Below, one piece after another: positions 25,723 through 32,821 of a DNA stretch of 46,507 nt. Numbering within the stretch: position 1 is the first letter of the stretch; each line of letters starts with the position of its first letter. Under the pieces are notes generated by a model. The model did no database searches, was not told where the DNA came from, and was given only the letters and a program-made list of their open reading frames with translations. The stretch is from positions 1 to 46,507 of the forward strand of contig JAIEMI010000013.1 of assembly GCA_019752235.1 (NCBI GenBank), in the 5' to 3' direction. This stretch comes from Rhodospirillaceae bacterium (GTDB taxonomy: Bacteria; Pseudomonadota; Alphaproteobacteria; Rhodospirillales; Rhodospirillaceae). The position numbers and the translations under genes were made by a program.

Positions 25723-27927
25723 CTAGAATGACTCCGCTTGGCCCGGCTTGAATGGGCGTAGGTAGGCAACAGCAAGTTCCCTCTCCTTGGCCTCACTCCA
25801 TTTGTCATGATCACGGATGATCCAGAGCCGTAGCTTGCGGCCATCGGCCATGCGCACCGGGTTCCTGATAGAGATTGCGCCAATAGATTTTAGGAAGTCT
25901 GTCAGCGGGACTTCACGGTACTTGTTGAACTTGGGCGGCATTACATCCAACACATGACCGACGTTGATTAGGTCGTGCTCAAACGGAAAATCACCTTCTT
26001 CAAATCGGCGCAGCAAGAATTCCTCGGCTGGGTGCTTGTTGGCCTTTGCCATATCGCGCTTGGCTTCGGTCATTGGGGCGTGACCCTTTGCCGGGAAGTC
26101 TGACAGGTCAACTTCGCGGAGGTAGTGCCTCATCGCCGCCGTGCTTTCGCGAGTGTCCAGCCACTCGTAGAGTGCCATGTAGTAACCCTCTGGCTTGAGA
26201 CGATCAGTGGTGTTGAGAATGCAGAACCGCCTATCCTTGTCTTCAAGAGCGATCGCGGTCTTAGCGAAGTTGCTGGTGATGAAAAGGTTTGTGCGGTTGG
26301 GTTGCTCAAAGGGACGTAAGTATTTTTGATTAATCCAAATTGTGCGGTTGGTGATCACCGTTTTTAGATCGTTGGCTGCTTCAAGTCGGTGGTCCTGATA
26401 GATTTCTTCAACACCGAGAAGTTGGACGTTCTGCATAAATCCGTTGAAGTCGCTTTTAAGTTCCTTTGCTTTGATGTTGGTGGCGTTCTTGCCACCTACG
26501 ATGCGCGCGGCGAATTCATAGAGCGTTGTCTTGCCGGTCCCTTGAATGCCAACCACGACCAGCGCCCAGTGTATCTTCACTCCGGGGTGCTGTTCCTGGA
26601 ACGCCAGCCACTGAATGACGAGTTTCTGGTGCTCCTTGTTCGGGAACAGGTACGCGATGTGATCGAGCATGGGCGTGACGTCGCCGGCCTTTGGCGAAAT
26701 CGGGTTCGGACTCCATGTATTTAGTTTTCGCTGGCCGTCTTCAGTGGTGAATCGGTCCGCGCCGGGAGCGTAGGTAAGATTGCGCACTTTCTCGAAATGC
26801 GGATTCTTAAGAAGCCTTCTACTTATGCCGCTCCTGTATTGCGCCAGGTATTCCTTATCGAGCTGACCGCCACTTAATATGGAGTTGTCGATAAGATCGA
26901 CAAAGCCGTCGGGCATGGTCGCATACACAAACCGCGTCACCGGATCGGCGCCGAAGTGACTGCGATGGTAAGCCGACGCCCCGTTAATAAGCGCTTCAAC
27001 GTCTAGCTCGCAATCCTCGGGGGCGTCATCGGCTAAATCCCACTTCTTAGGTAGGCCGGTGGGCAAATCTACAATGCTGACCGATTCTGCGCCCGCATCT
27101 AAACAACACAGTGCGACACCCTCAGCGGCATCGCGGCCAGCATCGTCATTGTCTGGCCAAATGCAAACCGAGCGCCCTTTGAGCGGCGACCAATCTGCCT
27201 TTTCGTGGCCTCCCGTGCCGCCCATCCACGTAATGCACACGCTGTTAGGCAGGCGCGCTTGGGCGGCGTCAGCAGATTTTTCACCTTCGCATATCAGCAC
27301 ATGGGAATCTGGGCGCTGCGCAAGACGATCTAACCCGTAAAGCGGCTTAGGCTCTGTGGGAGCTTTGCATTGCCACTCACCGGACGACCAGTAAGTGAAG
27401 GGCCGGAATTGTTTCTTGGGAAAGCGCGCGACGGTGCAGATTAACTCACCTTGCGCATCGAGGTAGTCCCATGAGAGGTCCGGGTTGCCTAGCTTTAGCT
27501 TTTTCCCGAATGCTTCGAGGTCGAGCGCGGGAGCGTGCGCGGGCACAGGGAACATGGCTCTCGGCTTTGTGGTCCACAAACCCATAGCCGACAACGCCGC
27601 AAGAATTTCAGGTTTCCCTTCCTCACCGCAGACATGGCAGTGAAACACGACCTTGCTACCGCTCATGTTCACGGACATAGCGGGTGTGTCGGTATTGTCG
27701 TGCGCCGGGTTAGGGCAAAAGGCTAGGAAACCACTACCTTGCTTCTCTCCGCCCAGAGTTTCGCAGATGATGTTATAAAGCGCTAATTGGTCACTTATGC
27801 CCTTATCATCTTTGGGCGTTGGAGCTAGCTTGACTCGGTCAATCGGTTTTTCTTTTCTGGCCCCTACCTTTGCCGAGGTGGGGGCCGTTCGCTTTTTAGC
27901 GCTTCTTTTTGTCTTCGTTGCGGCCAT
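25723..27927 (-). CDS. Primase-helicase (zinc finger, Toprim, SF3-type ATPase)
   Basis: A 734-aa replication protein. A zinc-binding module near the N-terminus (Cys71/His76 and Cys97/Cys100, FCPNPAH...CHVCG) precedes a Toprim-like domain with LICEGEKSAD and WPDNDDAG. The C-terminal half is a phage-type helicase: Walker A GIQGTGKTT at 460-468, LLGVEEI near 503, sensor LFITSN and arginine finger KDRRF. This is the primase plus DUF5906/D5-like helicase plan of P4-type satellites and many phages, which start their own replication. ATG 27927 with GGGGGA is preferred over the track start six codons upstream. It overlaps the AlpA-like gene by 32 bp. Confidence 0.9.
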   Translation of the reverse strand: MAATKTKRSAKKRTAPTSAKVGARKEKPIDRVKLAPTPKDDKGISDQLALYNIICETLGGEKQGSGFLAFCPNPAHDNTDTPAMSVNMSGSKVVFHCHVCGEEGKPEILAALSAMGLWTTKPRAMFPVPAHAPALDLEAFGKKLKLGNPDLSWDYLDAQGELICTVARFPKKQFRPFTYWSSGEWQCKAPTEPKPLYGLDRLAQRPDSHVLICEGEKSADAAQARLPNSVCITWMGGTGGHEKADWSPLKGRSVCIWPDNDDAGRDAAEGVALCCLDAGAESVSIVDLPTGLPKKWDLADDAPEDCELDVEALINGASAYHRSHFGADPVTRFVYATMPDGFVDLIDNSILSGGQLDKEYLAQYRSGISRRLLKNPHFEKVRNLTYAPGADRFTTEDGQRKLNTWSPNPISPKAGDVTPMLDHIAYLFPNKEHQKLVIQWLAFQEQHPGVKIHWALVVVGIQGTGKTTLYEFAARIVGGKNATNIKAKELKSDFNGFMQNVQLLGVEEIYQDHRLEAANDLKTVITNRTIWINQKYLRPFEQPNRTNLFITSNFAKTAIALEDKDRRFCILNTTDRLKPEGYYMALYEWLDTRESTAAMRHYLREVDLSDFPAKGHAPMTEAKRDMAKANKHPAEEFLLRRFEEGDFPFEHDLINVGHVLDVMPPKFNKYREVPLTDFLKSIGAISIRNPVRMADGRKLRLWIIRDHDKWSEAKERELAVAYLRPFKPGQAESF

Positions 27928-28204
27928 TTGGTCCCCCGTTAGCAAGCCAAGTGTCTAATTCGGAAATACGGTATCGCAGCACGCGCTCACTAATCCGCAC
28001 GAGCTTGGGGCCTTTCCCCGAGGCCTCTAACTTGCGCAGGTAGCTGTGGCTGATGCTGAGGTAAGCCGCCGCCTGTTTGCGTGGCAGCAACGTGTTTGGA
28101 TCTTTACGCGGCTGCACAGCTTGCCCGGCCAAGATCGCCAGGAGCTCAACTGCTGTCAGGCGGCAAAGCTGCTCCCGAAGCTCGCCGGGAATAGAGATGG
28201 GCAT
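27896..28204 (-). CDS. AlpA-like HTH regulator/excisionase
   Basis: A 102-aa protein with a winged helix-turn-helix of the AlpA/HTH_17 type in its C-terminal half: LPRKQAAAYLSISHSYLRKLEASGKGPKLVRISERVLRYRISELDTWLANG is the classic run (quoted here by its ends only as LPRKQAAAYL and ELDTWLANG). AlpA proteins in P4-like satellites act as excisionase or activator of integrase and of late genes. ATG 28204 is chosen because it lies just after a strong hairpin and gives a normal length; the track start lies 21 codons upstream, inside that hairpin. It overlaps the primase-helicase gene. Confidence 0.82.
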   Translation of the reverse strand: MPISIPGELREQLCRLTAVELLAILAGQAVQPRKDPNTLLPRKQAAAYLSISHSYLRKLEASGKGPKLVRISERVLRYRISELDTWLANGGPNGRNEDKKKR

Positions 28205-28223
28205 GAGTCCTCGCTCTCGCACG

Positions 28224-28248
28224 GCAGAGACGCGTGAACGCGCTCTGC
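28224..28248 (-). promoter_or_regulatory. Hairpin/operator in the AlpA leader
   Basis: GCAGAG-A-CGCG-TGAA-CGCG-CTCTGC forms a ten-pair stem with one bulged A, 20-45 bases before the AlpA ATG. It has no U-tract, so an operator or RNA control element is more likely than a terminator. Confidence 0.45.
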
Positions 28249-28280
28249 AAATGCAGGTGAAAAGCACAAACGGTTTTCGG

Positions 28281-28303
28281 TACTCTTACCCAGTACGAGA
28301 GTA
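28281..28303. promoter_or_regulatory. Inverted repeat TACTCT...AGAGTA upstream of AlpA
   Basis: Six-base arms separated by 11 bp, about 80 bp upstream of the AlpA start, with an overlapping GTAC...GTAC pair. It is a plausible regulator site. Confidence 0.35.
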
Positions 28304-28421
28304 GGACGCCGGGGGTACGGCTAGCTGTCCATCTAGGCTCCGCTCGACTGCGTTGCGACACGGCTTAAGTCGAGAATTTCTATCTAACTCCGGCCACACC
28401 GCGACACCAGGAGTTATTATC

Positions 28422-28432
28422 TATCAACGATA
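28422..28432. repeat. Palindrome TATCAACGATA, copy 1
   Basis: TATC-AAC-GATA inverted repeat overlapping the stop codon of the 120-aa gene. The identity with copy 2 extends to 13 bp. Confidence 0.5.
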
Positions 28433-28786
28433 AAAGTAGCGTTCATCACGAAGCTTTATCTGTACGTCATTGGGGTCATCGCACGGCGTAATCGTATTGT
28501 GAACGTCTGCAACAAGACTGGCTCGACCAATTTGAAGAGCCACAGATGACGGGTGACGAAGCGGCGACAATTCGGGACTTAAGAAAAACAGGTCAATTTT
28601 GGTGGTGCGGCAAACCGATGCAAGTGCTTCCTTAAATTCCGCGACCCGGTCTTCGTCAATAAGAGCGGACTGACATACGTGTATGCGAGGCTCTTTCCCG
28701 TAGGTTCGCAGCAGCGCAGCGATAGCACCGCTTAAGGTATGATTGTCCGAGTTGCTAACGTGGACGTCGGTCATTAAGCGCTTCAT
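28424..28786 (-). CDS. Unknown 120-aa protein
   Basis: A soluble protein (MKRLMTDVHVSNSDNHTL...) with alpha/beta character and the phrase KIDLFFLSPELSPL. I do not recognise it. ATG 28786 is fixed by a near-perfect GGAGG nine bases upstream; the track start is 16 codons earlier. Identical 11-bp palindromes (TATCAACGATA) lie at its stop codon and 77 bp upstream of its start. Base composition is lower in GC than the chromosome. Its position between integrase and AlpA suggests a regulator or an accessory gene. Confidence 0.65.
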   Translation of the reverse strand: MKRLMTDVHVSNSDNHTLSGAIAALLRTYGKEPRIHVCQSALIDEDRVAEFKEALASVCRTTKIDLFFLSPELSPLRHPSSVALQIGRASLVADVHNTITPCDDPNDVQIKLRDERYFYR

Positions 28787-28862
28787 GCGGTCGCCTCCAA
28801 TGCGTGTGTGCAAGGAGTCCTGACTAACCTTCATCAGATTGGTGACACCAGAACTTTTCGGC

Positions 28863-28873
28863 TATCAACGATA
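28863..28873. repeat. Palindrome TATCAACGATA, copy 2
   Basis: Same palindrome between the integrase stop and the 120-aa gene. It is a likely operator for that gene. Confidence 0.5.
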
Positions 28874-28904
28874 ACCAGCATGGTTTTTTGCTATCACCTG
28901 TCAT

Positions 28905-28922
28905 CCTCACGAGATTGTGAGG
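28905..28922 (-). terminator. Hairpin downstream of integrase
   Basis: CCTCAC-gagatt-GTGAGG, 8 bp after the integrase stop. The stem is good, but no T-tract follows on the minus strand, so its terminator activity is uncertain. Confidence 0.35.
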
Positions 28923-28929
28923 TCTGGCA

Positions 28930-30420
28930 CTAGGCGGCCTGTTTTGCCCTTCGCGCCAACTCCAAATCCGTAACGGGCTTCATGCGCAACAGACCTTCCC
29001 GCATGTATTCCGCAGACTTATCCGGCCCCGCTTTGGCCGCATCGAACGTGACCGCGCCAAAACGCCGCACGTAAGCTGCTTCAAGTGCAGCCGCATCTTT
29101 CGGCAGCTTTTCAGCGTCCGTAATATTGATGCCAGCAAGCAGCAGAATTTCATCTGTCACCTTTTGCATTGGCTCGCGCAGTCTATCCAAGTCGGTGTGG
29201 ATGTAGCCGCTGGTTACGCTGGCGCTAACGCGATGGTCCATGAGGCGACCAATGATGTCCTCCGCTACTACGCGATTGCCGAGGGTGGCGAATGTTCGGC
29301 GTAGGCCGTGGTGGGCGCATAGCTTGGCAACACCGGCAGCGCGGCGGCACCGATCAACAGGTTTGCGAAGCTCCTTGTAGTGCTGCACCGTGGTAACGCC
29401 GTCTTTCGTAAACCTCTTGGCCCATACCCAGGGCACGGTGTCTTTCCAGTCCTCAGTGGCATCGTGCATCGCCTTTCGGCGTTCCAGCAGGCGAAATAGA
29501 TAGTCCGGCATTGGAAATTCGTAATCGCGCCCCGACTTCATTTGCTCGCCTTGGTAGCGGATGGCCCTAGCGGCAAAGTCCACCTGATCCCAACGCAGTG
29601 ATAAAGCGTTCTTCTCACGCAGCGCTGTCAGCAGGATGAACTTGATAATGTCCGCCTGTATTGGCTGTTCCTTATCCACCGCACCCCAGAACGCTTCCAT
29701 TTGGTGGGGTGCGATGTGGTCATTGCGGCGCTTCTCTTTGTGCCAGAGCTTTTTGCGGGACAGCACATCAACCGGGCAGCGCGGCAGCGTTTCATCGTCA
29801 ATCACAGCCACGCGCCATAGCAGGCGGAGAGCGCGTAAGGCGTGGTTCGCCACAACGCGGCCGTCTGCGCCTTTGCGCCCAGCGGCTTTGACCTCTTTGG
29901 GAATCTCGTAAAAGCGTTGCTCTGCCAGCGCACTCGTAATGCTGCGCAACGGCAGGTCGAGCCAGGGAGCAAGGTGGCGGGTGGTATTGTCCTCTAGCTG
30001 GTCAATGGTGCGCGCTCTGGGTTTGCCGCGCTCACGGCATTCCGCGACGTGCTTTTCCATCACCTGTCGCAATGTGCGCCCGGCAAGTTGGCGTTGTTTT
30101 AGCTCTTGCTCGGGGTCGATGCCTTCATTGCCCCTGGCCAAGTATTTCACAGCCTTCACTCTGGCCTGTTCAAAGGTGAGCTCTGTGGTGCGGCCCAGGG
30201 CGATGCGCGGGCGTTTGTTCTGGCCCTTAATGCTCAGGCGGACCACGTAGGTCTTGGCCTTGGTGGTGGCTGACACCATCACCCCGAATCCCTTTAGCTC
30301 GGTGTCCCACACGATACCGGGCATGGGCTTACCCGCGTTCTTGCCGTTTTTGTAGGTAAGGCCACTTGGGGCCGGGAGGCGATTGACGACGTTGGCGTTT
30401 AGACGCTGCTTGCTCTGCAT
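28930..30420 (-). CDS. P4-type tyrosine integrase
   Basis: A 496-aa site-specific recombinase. The N-terminal 100 residues form the arm-binding DUF4102-like domain (DTELKGFGVMVSATTKAKTYVV). A core-binding region follows, then the catalytic domain with Arg268 (LLTALREKNALSLRW), His371/Arg374 (HHGLRRTFATLG), His396 (LMDHRVSA) and Tyr406 (SGYIHTD). All catalytic residues are present, so the enzyme looks active. The ATG at 30420 lies 187 bp from attR, reading away from it. The target is the tRNA-Lys gene at the other end of the element, so integrase and the restored tRNA are at opposite ends. Confidence 0.95.
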   Translation of the reverse strand: MQSKQRLNANVVNRLPAPSGLTYKNGKNAGKPMPGIVWDTELKGFGVMVSATTKAKTYVVRLSIKGQNKRPRIALGRTTELTFEQARVKAVKYLARGNEGIDPEQELKQRQLAGRTLRQVMEKHVAECRERGKPRARTIDQLEDNTTRHLAPWLDLPLRSITSALAEQRFYEIPKEVKAAGRKGADGRVVANHALRALRLLWRVAVIDDETLPRCPVDVLSRKKLWHKEKRRNDHIAPHQMEAFWGAVDKEQPIQADIIKFILLTALREKNALSLRWDQVDFAARAIRYQGEQMKSGRDYEFPMPDYLFRLLERRKAMHDATEDWKDTVPWVWAKRFTKDGVTTVQHYKELRKPVDRCRRAAGVAKLCAHHGLRRTFATLGNRVVAEDIIGRLMDHRVSASVTSGYIHTDLDRLREPMQKVTDEILLLAGINITDAEKLPKDAAALEAAYVRRFGAVTFDAAKAGPDKSAEYMREGLLRMKPVTDLELARRAKQAA

Positions 30421-30436
30421 GGTGGCCCCTCGGTTC

Positions 30437-30457
30437 TATAACCAGTTTATAACCAGT
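30437..30457 (+). repeat. Right arm-type repeat pair (integrase site candidate)
   Basis: TATAACCAGT twice with an 11-bp period, 17 bp upstream of the integrase start. It mirrors the pair at 19923 near attL. Binding here could also autoregulate the integrase. Confidence 0.55.
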
Positions 30458-30514
30458 TGGAGTGGCGGGCCGGGTCGCGCGGTGTCCGCCAGGGACCAAT
30501 CAATTAGGGGGTCG

Positions 30515-30585
30515 ATGAGTCATATGGCAAGGAAAACAGTCCCTTAGTGACACCCGGTGGCACCTACGGTATCCAGGTGACTCAT
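30515..30585. promoter_or_regulatory. Inverted repeat ATGAGTCA...TGACTCAT near attR
   Basis: Eight-base arms at 30515-30522 and 30578-30585, 63 bp apart start to start, between integrase and attR. They could be excisionase or accessory sites, or part of the integrase promoter region. Confidence 0.35.
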
Positions 30586-30606
30586 AGCGTGGGGTGGCTG
30601 GGGCTA

Positions 30607-30660
30607 ACTTTTAATCAGGGGGTCGGTGGTTCGAACCCACCCGGGCTCACCAACTTCTTC
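30607..30660. repeat. attR, 54-bp direct repeat (tRNA-Lys 3' fragment)
   Basis: An exact copy of the tRNA-Lys 3' part from the anticodon loop to 8 bp beyond CCA. The acceptor 5' strand and D arm are missing, so this is not a functional tRNA. Confidence 0.93.
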
Positions 30661-30668
30661 CCCTCGCG

Positions 30669-31199
30669 CTACGGCTTACAGAGGCCGATATACACGAACC
30701 CCGTCGGCCCTTCCTGTACGAGCGCGGTTTTGAAGTAGACCCCCAGGCGGCTCTCCCACCAATCTTTAGGTTCCAAAATCAGATGCGCATTGCGGCCATC
30801 TGGGAGGTTCTTGGTCGCGGGAACCGTGGTGATGAGAAGTAAGACGCCCCACCGCGATGCGGCCCGCATGGATGCAAGAACGGCCTCTAAGTGCTCCGGT
30901 TCAATGTGCTCCATGACATCGAGCGCCGCGACCATGTCAACCGGCGTTGCAGGAAGCGTTGTCTTGCCCGGAATCGCCGGATCGTATTCTAAAACTTCCA
31001 GCTCGGGCGCGAGCTCCGCCAGAGCCCCCTTAAGCGCCCCTTTCCCGCACCCGTAATCCAAGATGGTGCGCACCTTGTTTGCCCGCGCGACCTGCGCGAT
31101 TTGCTTGGCATTGCGCGCGGCATCCGCGCCGTAATCCGCGCGGTCTTCGTGGAGCTGACGATTAAGTTCCGCGTACTCTGGCGATATCAGGTTGATCAC
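30669..31199 (-). CDS. Class I SAM-dependent methyltransferase
   Basis: A small (176-aa) Rossmann methyltransferase. SAM-binding motif I is ILDYGCGKGALKG, the acidic residue after strand 2 is in EVLEYDPAI, and motif IV-like VAALDVMEHIEPEHL is present. It has the size of truncated-looking but complete family-25-like methyltransferases found with glycan genes. The track start is a TTG at 31214; GTG 31199 with GGAAGG five bases upstream looks better. The 3' end lies only 8 bp from attR, so insertion has left it intact. It is divergent from a GT61-like gene. Confidence 0.82.
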   Translation of the reverse strand: MINLISPEYAELNRQLHEDRADYGADAARNAKQIAQVARANKVRTILDYGCGKGALKGALAELAPELEVLEYDPAIPGKTTLPATPVDMVAALDVMEHIEPEHLEAVLASMRAASRWGVLLLITTVPATKNLPDGRNAHLILEPKDWWESRLGVYFKTALVQEGPTGFVYIGLCKP

Positions 31200-31341
31200 C
31201 AACGAACCTTCCAAAACGACATAATTTGCGCCGCCGCCGCGTCAGCGATGACAACGTGCACGCCTTTCTATAAACTTATCAAATAGGTAATTGATAGTGA
31301 AGCGCACTATTCCCGAAGTTTAGCCGTTTCCCCACGCCTGT

Positions 31342-32370
31342 ATGACCAGGAAAAATAAGCGGTATCCAGCACCCGTGATTCAAAACGTCCCCATTAAAGA
31401 GATCTATGCAACCGGCAACGCTCACCCCATCAAGGCAACGCTCGGACCCGGTTTGACAATCTCCGCGCTGCACGTGCAATCCGGTATGGCGATCTCGCTC
31501 GGCAGCACATATGCACCTGTTGTCGATGGCAAAACCGCTCTTGAGCCGTTTATGATCATGCGCCCGTCTCAATACATCGGCGTGCTAGAGCGATCCTATG
31601 AGCCTGAGGCCGAAATCTCCGACGCCGTCATATTGGGCAGTGTGAAAAATTACTATCATTTCGTTGTCGCGCAACTTCCCGCCCTCGCGCTGCTTGCCGG
31701 CCGGCCCGATCCGGTCAGACTTGCAACAACCCCTATGCTCGGAACCTTTGATGCGTGGATGCCGAAACTACTGACGGCGTTCTCGCGCGCCCGGCCGGTG
31801 GAGCTGATGCCCATAAAGCACCACGCGGCCTATAGCGTACGAAATGTGCTGTTCCCGACCGCACAGCTCCCCAATGTCGCCGCGCACATTTGCAAGCATC
31901 TGCTTTTGCCCATGTTCCTTCACGCCGCCGGCGTGGGTGATCTCATGCGGGAACTCGGACCGCTAAAGCTTTTCGTCGTGAGACGCGGTGCTACGGATGC
32001 GCGCAACCTCATCAATCACGCCGAGGTCCAGGACTGGTACGTCCGCCGGGGTTATCAGCCGATCAACCCGGGCGAGATGACTTTAGACCAGCAGGCTATC
32101 ACGTTCGCGCGCGCCACCCACATTGTCGGACTCGAAGGCGGGGCCATGACCAACATCGCATTCGCCGTAAACGCGCAAAAAGTGTTGATGTGGGCGAGTC
32201 CCATGGTTGCCGACGAAAAATTTTTCCCGGATATTGCGCAATACTACGATTATGAATTTCTCCAGTCCTTCGGCATCGTCGAAACGCGCGGCGGCGCAGC
32301 GTATCGGGACAGCAACTACACCATCAGCCTCGATTCACTCCATGCGCAACACGCAACGGGCGGCTGGTGA
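31342..32370 (+). CDS. GT61-like glycosyltransferase (DUF563)
   Basis: A 342-aa protein of the DUF563/GT61 type, probably a cytosolic or peripheral membrane sugar transferase. Marker segments are SVKNYYHFVVAQLPAL (the N-x-x-H-F region), KLFVVRRGATDARN, and near the C-terminus IVGLEGGAMTNIAFAV, the family's G-x-x-G-A-x-x-N stretch with Glu in place of the more usual His. No signal peptide is seen. With the adjacent methyltransferase and, across the element, the acyltransferase-3, it may belong to a small surface-glycan decoration locus that the element has split. That link is inference. Confidence 0.75.
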   Translation: MTRKNKRYPAPVIQNVPIKEIYATGNAHPIKATLGPGLTISALHVQSGMAISLGSTYAPVVDGKTALEPFMIMRPSQYIGVLERSYEPEAEISDAVILGSVKNYYHFVVAQLPALALLAGRPDPVRLATTPMLGTFDAWMPKLLTAFSRARPVELMPIKHHAAYSVRNVLFPTAQLPNVAAHICKHLLLPMFLHAAGVGDLMRELGPLKLFVVRRGATDARNLINHAEVQDWYVRRGYQPINPGEMTLDQQAITFARATHIVGLEGGAMTNIAFAVNAQKVLMWASPMVADEKFFPDIAQYYDYEFLQSFGIVETRGGAAYRDSNYTISLDSLHAQHATGGW

Positions 32371-32377
32371 TTACATC

Positions 32378-32821
32378 CTAACCCGGCATAATCCTGATCT
32401 GCTTTTTGTCGAGACCGGCGATGTCAATGGAAAAGGAGTCGATCTCGGCGCGGGTCATGTCGCGGTATTCGCGCGGCGCCGTAAGAATCGCCCGCAGATG
32501 CGCCAAGTCTTTTTCCGCCTGGGCCTTGCGATAGTGCAGCATGCCGTAGGCCGGGTTCTGCGAGCTGCGGACCAGGGCGATCACCACCTCGCCGCCGATC
32601 TTCACCGTGTATTGAATCACCAGCGCCACGGCCCTGCCTGGACCCGTGGCGCGAAACAGCGCGATAAAGCCGATATCGATATCGCCGACGGTGGCGATGT
32701 GCGGCACCGGCGTGAGATCCTGCGCGCGCAGGTTCGGAGGCACCGCGCGCGTGGACATGAAACGCTCGATATCCCCGAAGATCAGGTGGTTGATCTGATG
32801 TTCGACCAAAGCGGCGCTCAT
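32378..32821 (-). CDS. Conserved hypothetical protein
   Basis: A 147-aa soluble protein (MSAALVEHQINHLIFGDIERF...). It has a central beta-rich part (DIDIGFIALFRATGPGRAVALVIQYTV) and a C-terminal helical part. I do not recognise a family. It overlaps the GNAT stop by 4 bp (ATGA), so the two genes are co-translated, and the GNAT enzyme may act in the same process. Confidence 0.7.
   Translation of the reverse strand: MSAALVEHQINHLIFGDIERFMSTRAVPPNLRAQDLTPVPHIATVGDIDIGFIALFRATGPGRAVALVIQYTVKIGGEVVIALVRSSQNPAYGMLHYRKAQAEKDLAHLRAILTAPREYRDMTRAEIDSFSIDIAGLDKKQIRIMPG

Larger units (their letters stand above)
19811..30660. mobile_element. Integrated satellite-like element with integrase, primase, split terminase and CBASS
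   Basis: About 10.85 kb bounded by a perfect 54-bp direct repeat covering the 3' half of tRNA-Lys plus 8 bp. All genes lie on the minus strand: integrase, unknown, AlpA-like, primase-helicase, repeat-rich gap, packaging genes, CBASS. Base composition is visibly less GC-rich than the flanks in the CBASS and 28.2-28.9 kb parts. No capsid, portal, tail, lysis or conjugation gene is present. The gene set fits a phage satellite better than an autonomous prophage or a conjugative element. A decayed prophage is possible, but every ORF looks intact and overlaps are tight. Before insertion, tRNA-Lys would have faced the convergent methyltransferase gene directly. Confidence 0.88.

Noticed and set aside
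25061-25723. 220-aa minus-strand ORF across the repeat region
   Set aside because: Composition is unlike real proteins here, it has no ribosome binding site, it overlaps the 74-aa gene, and it is full of short DNA repeats; read as non-coding.
30607-30660. Second tRNA-Lys gene
   Set aside because: Only the 3' half is present; the sequence before the anticodon loop does not form acceptor or D stems.
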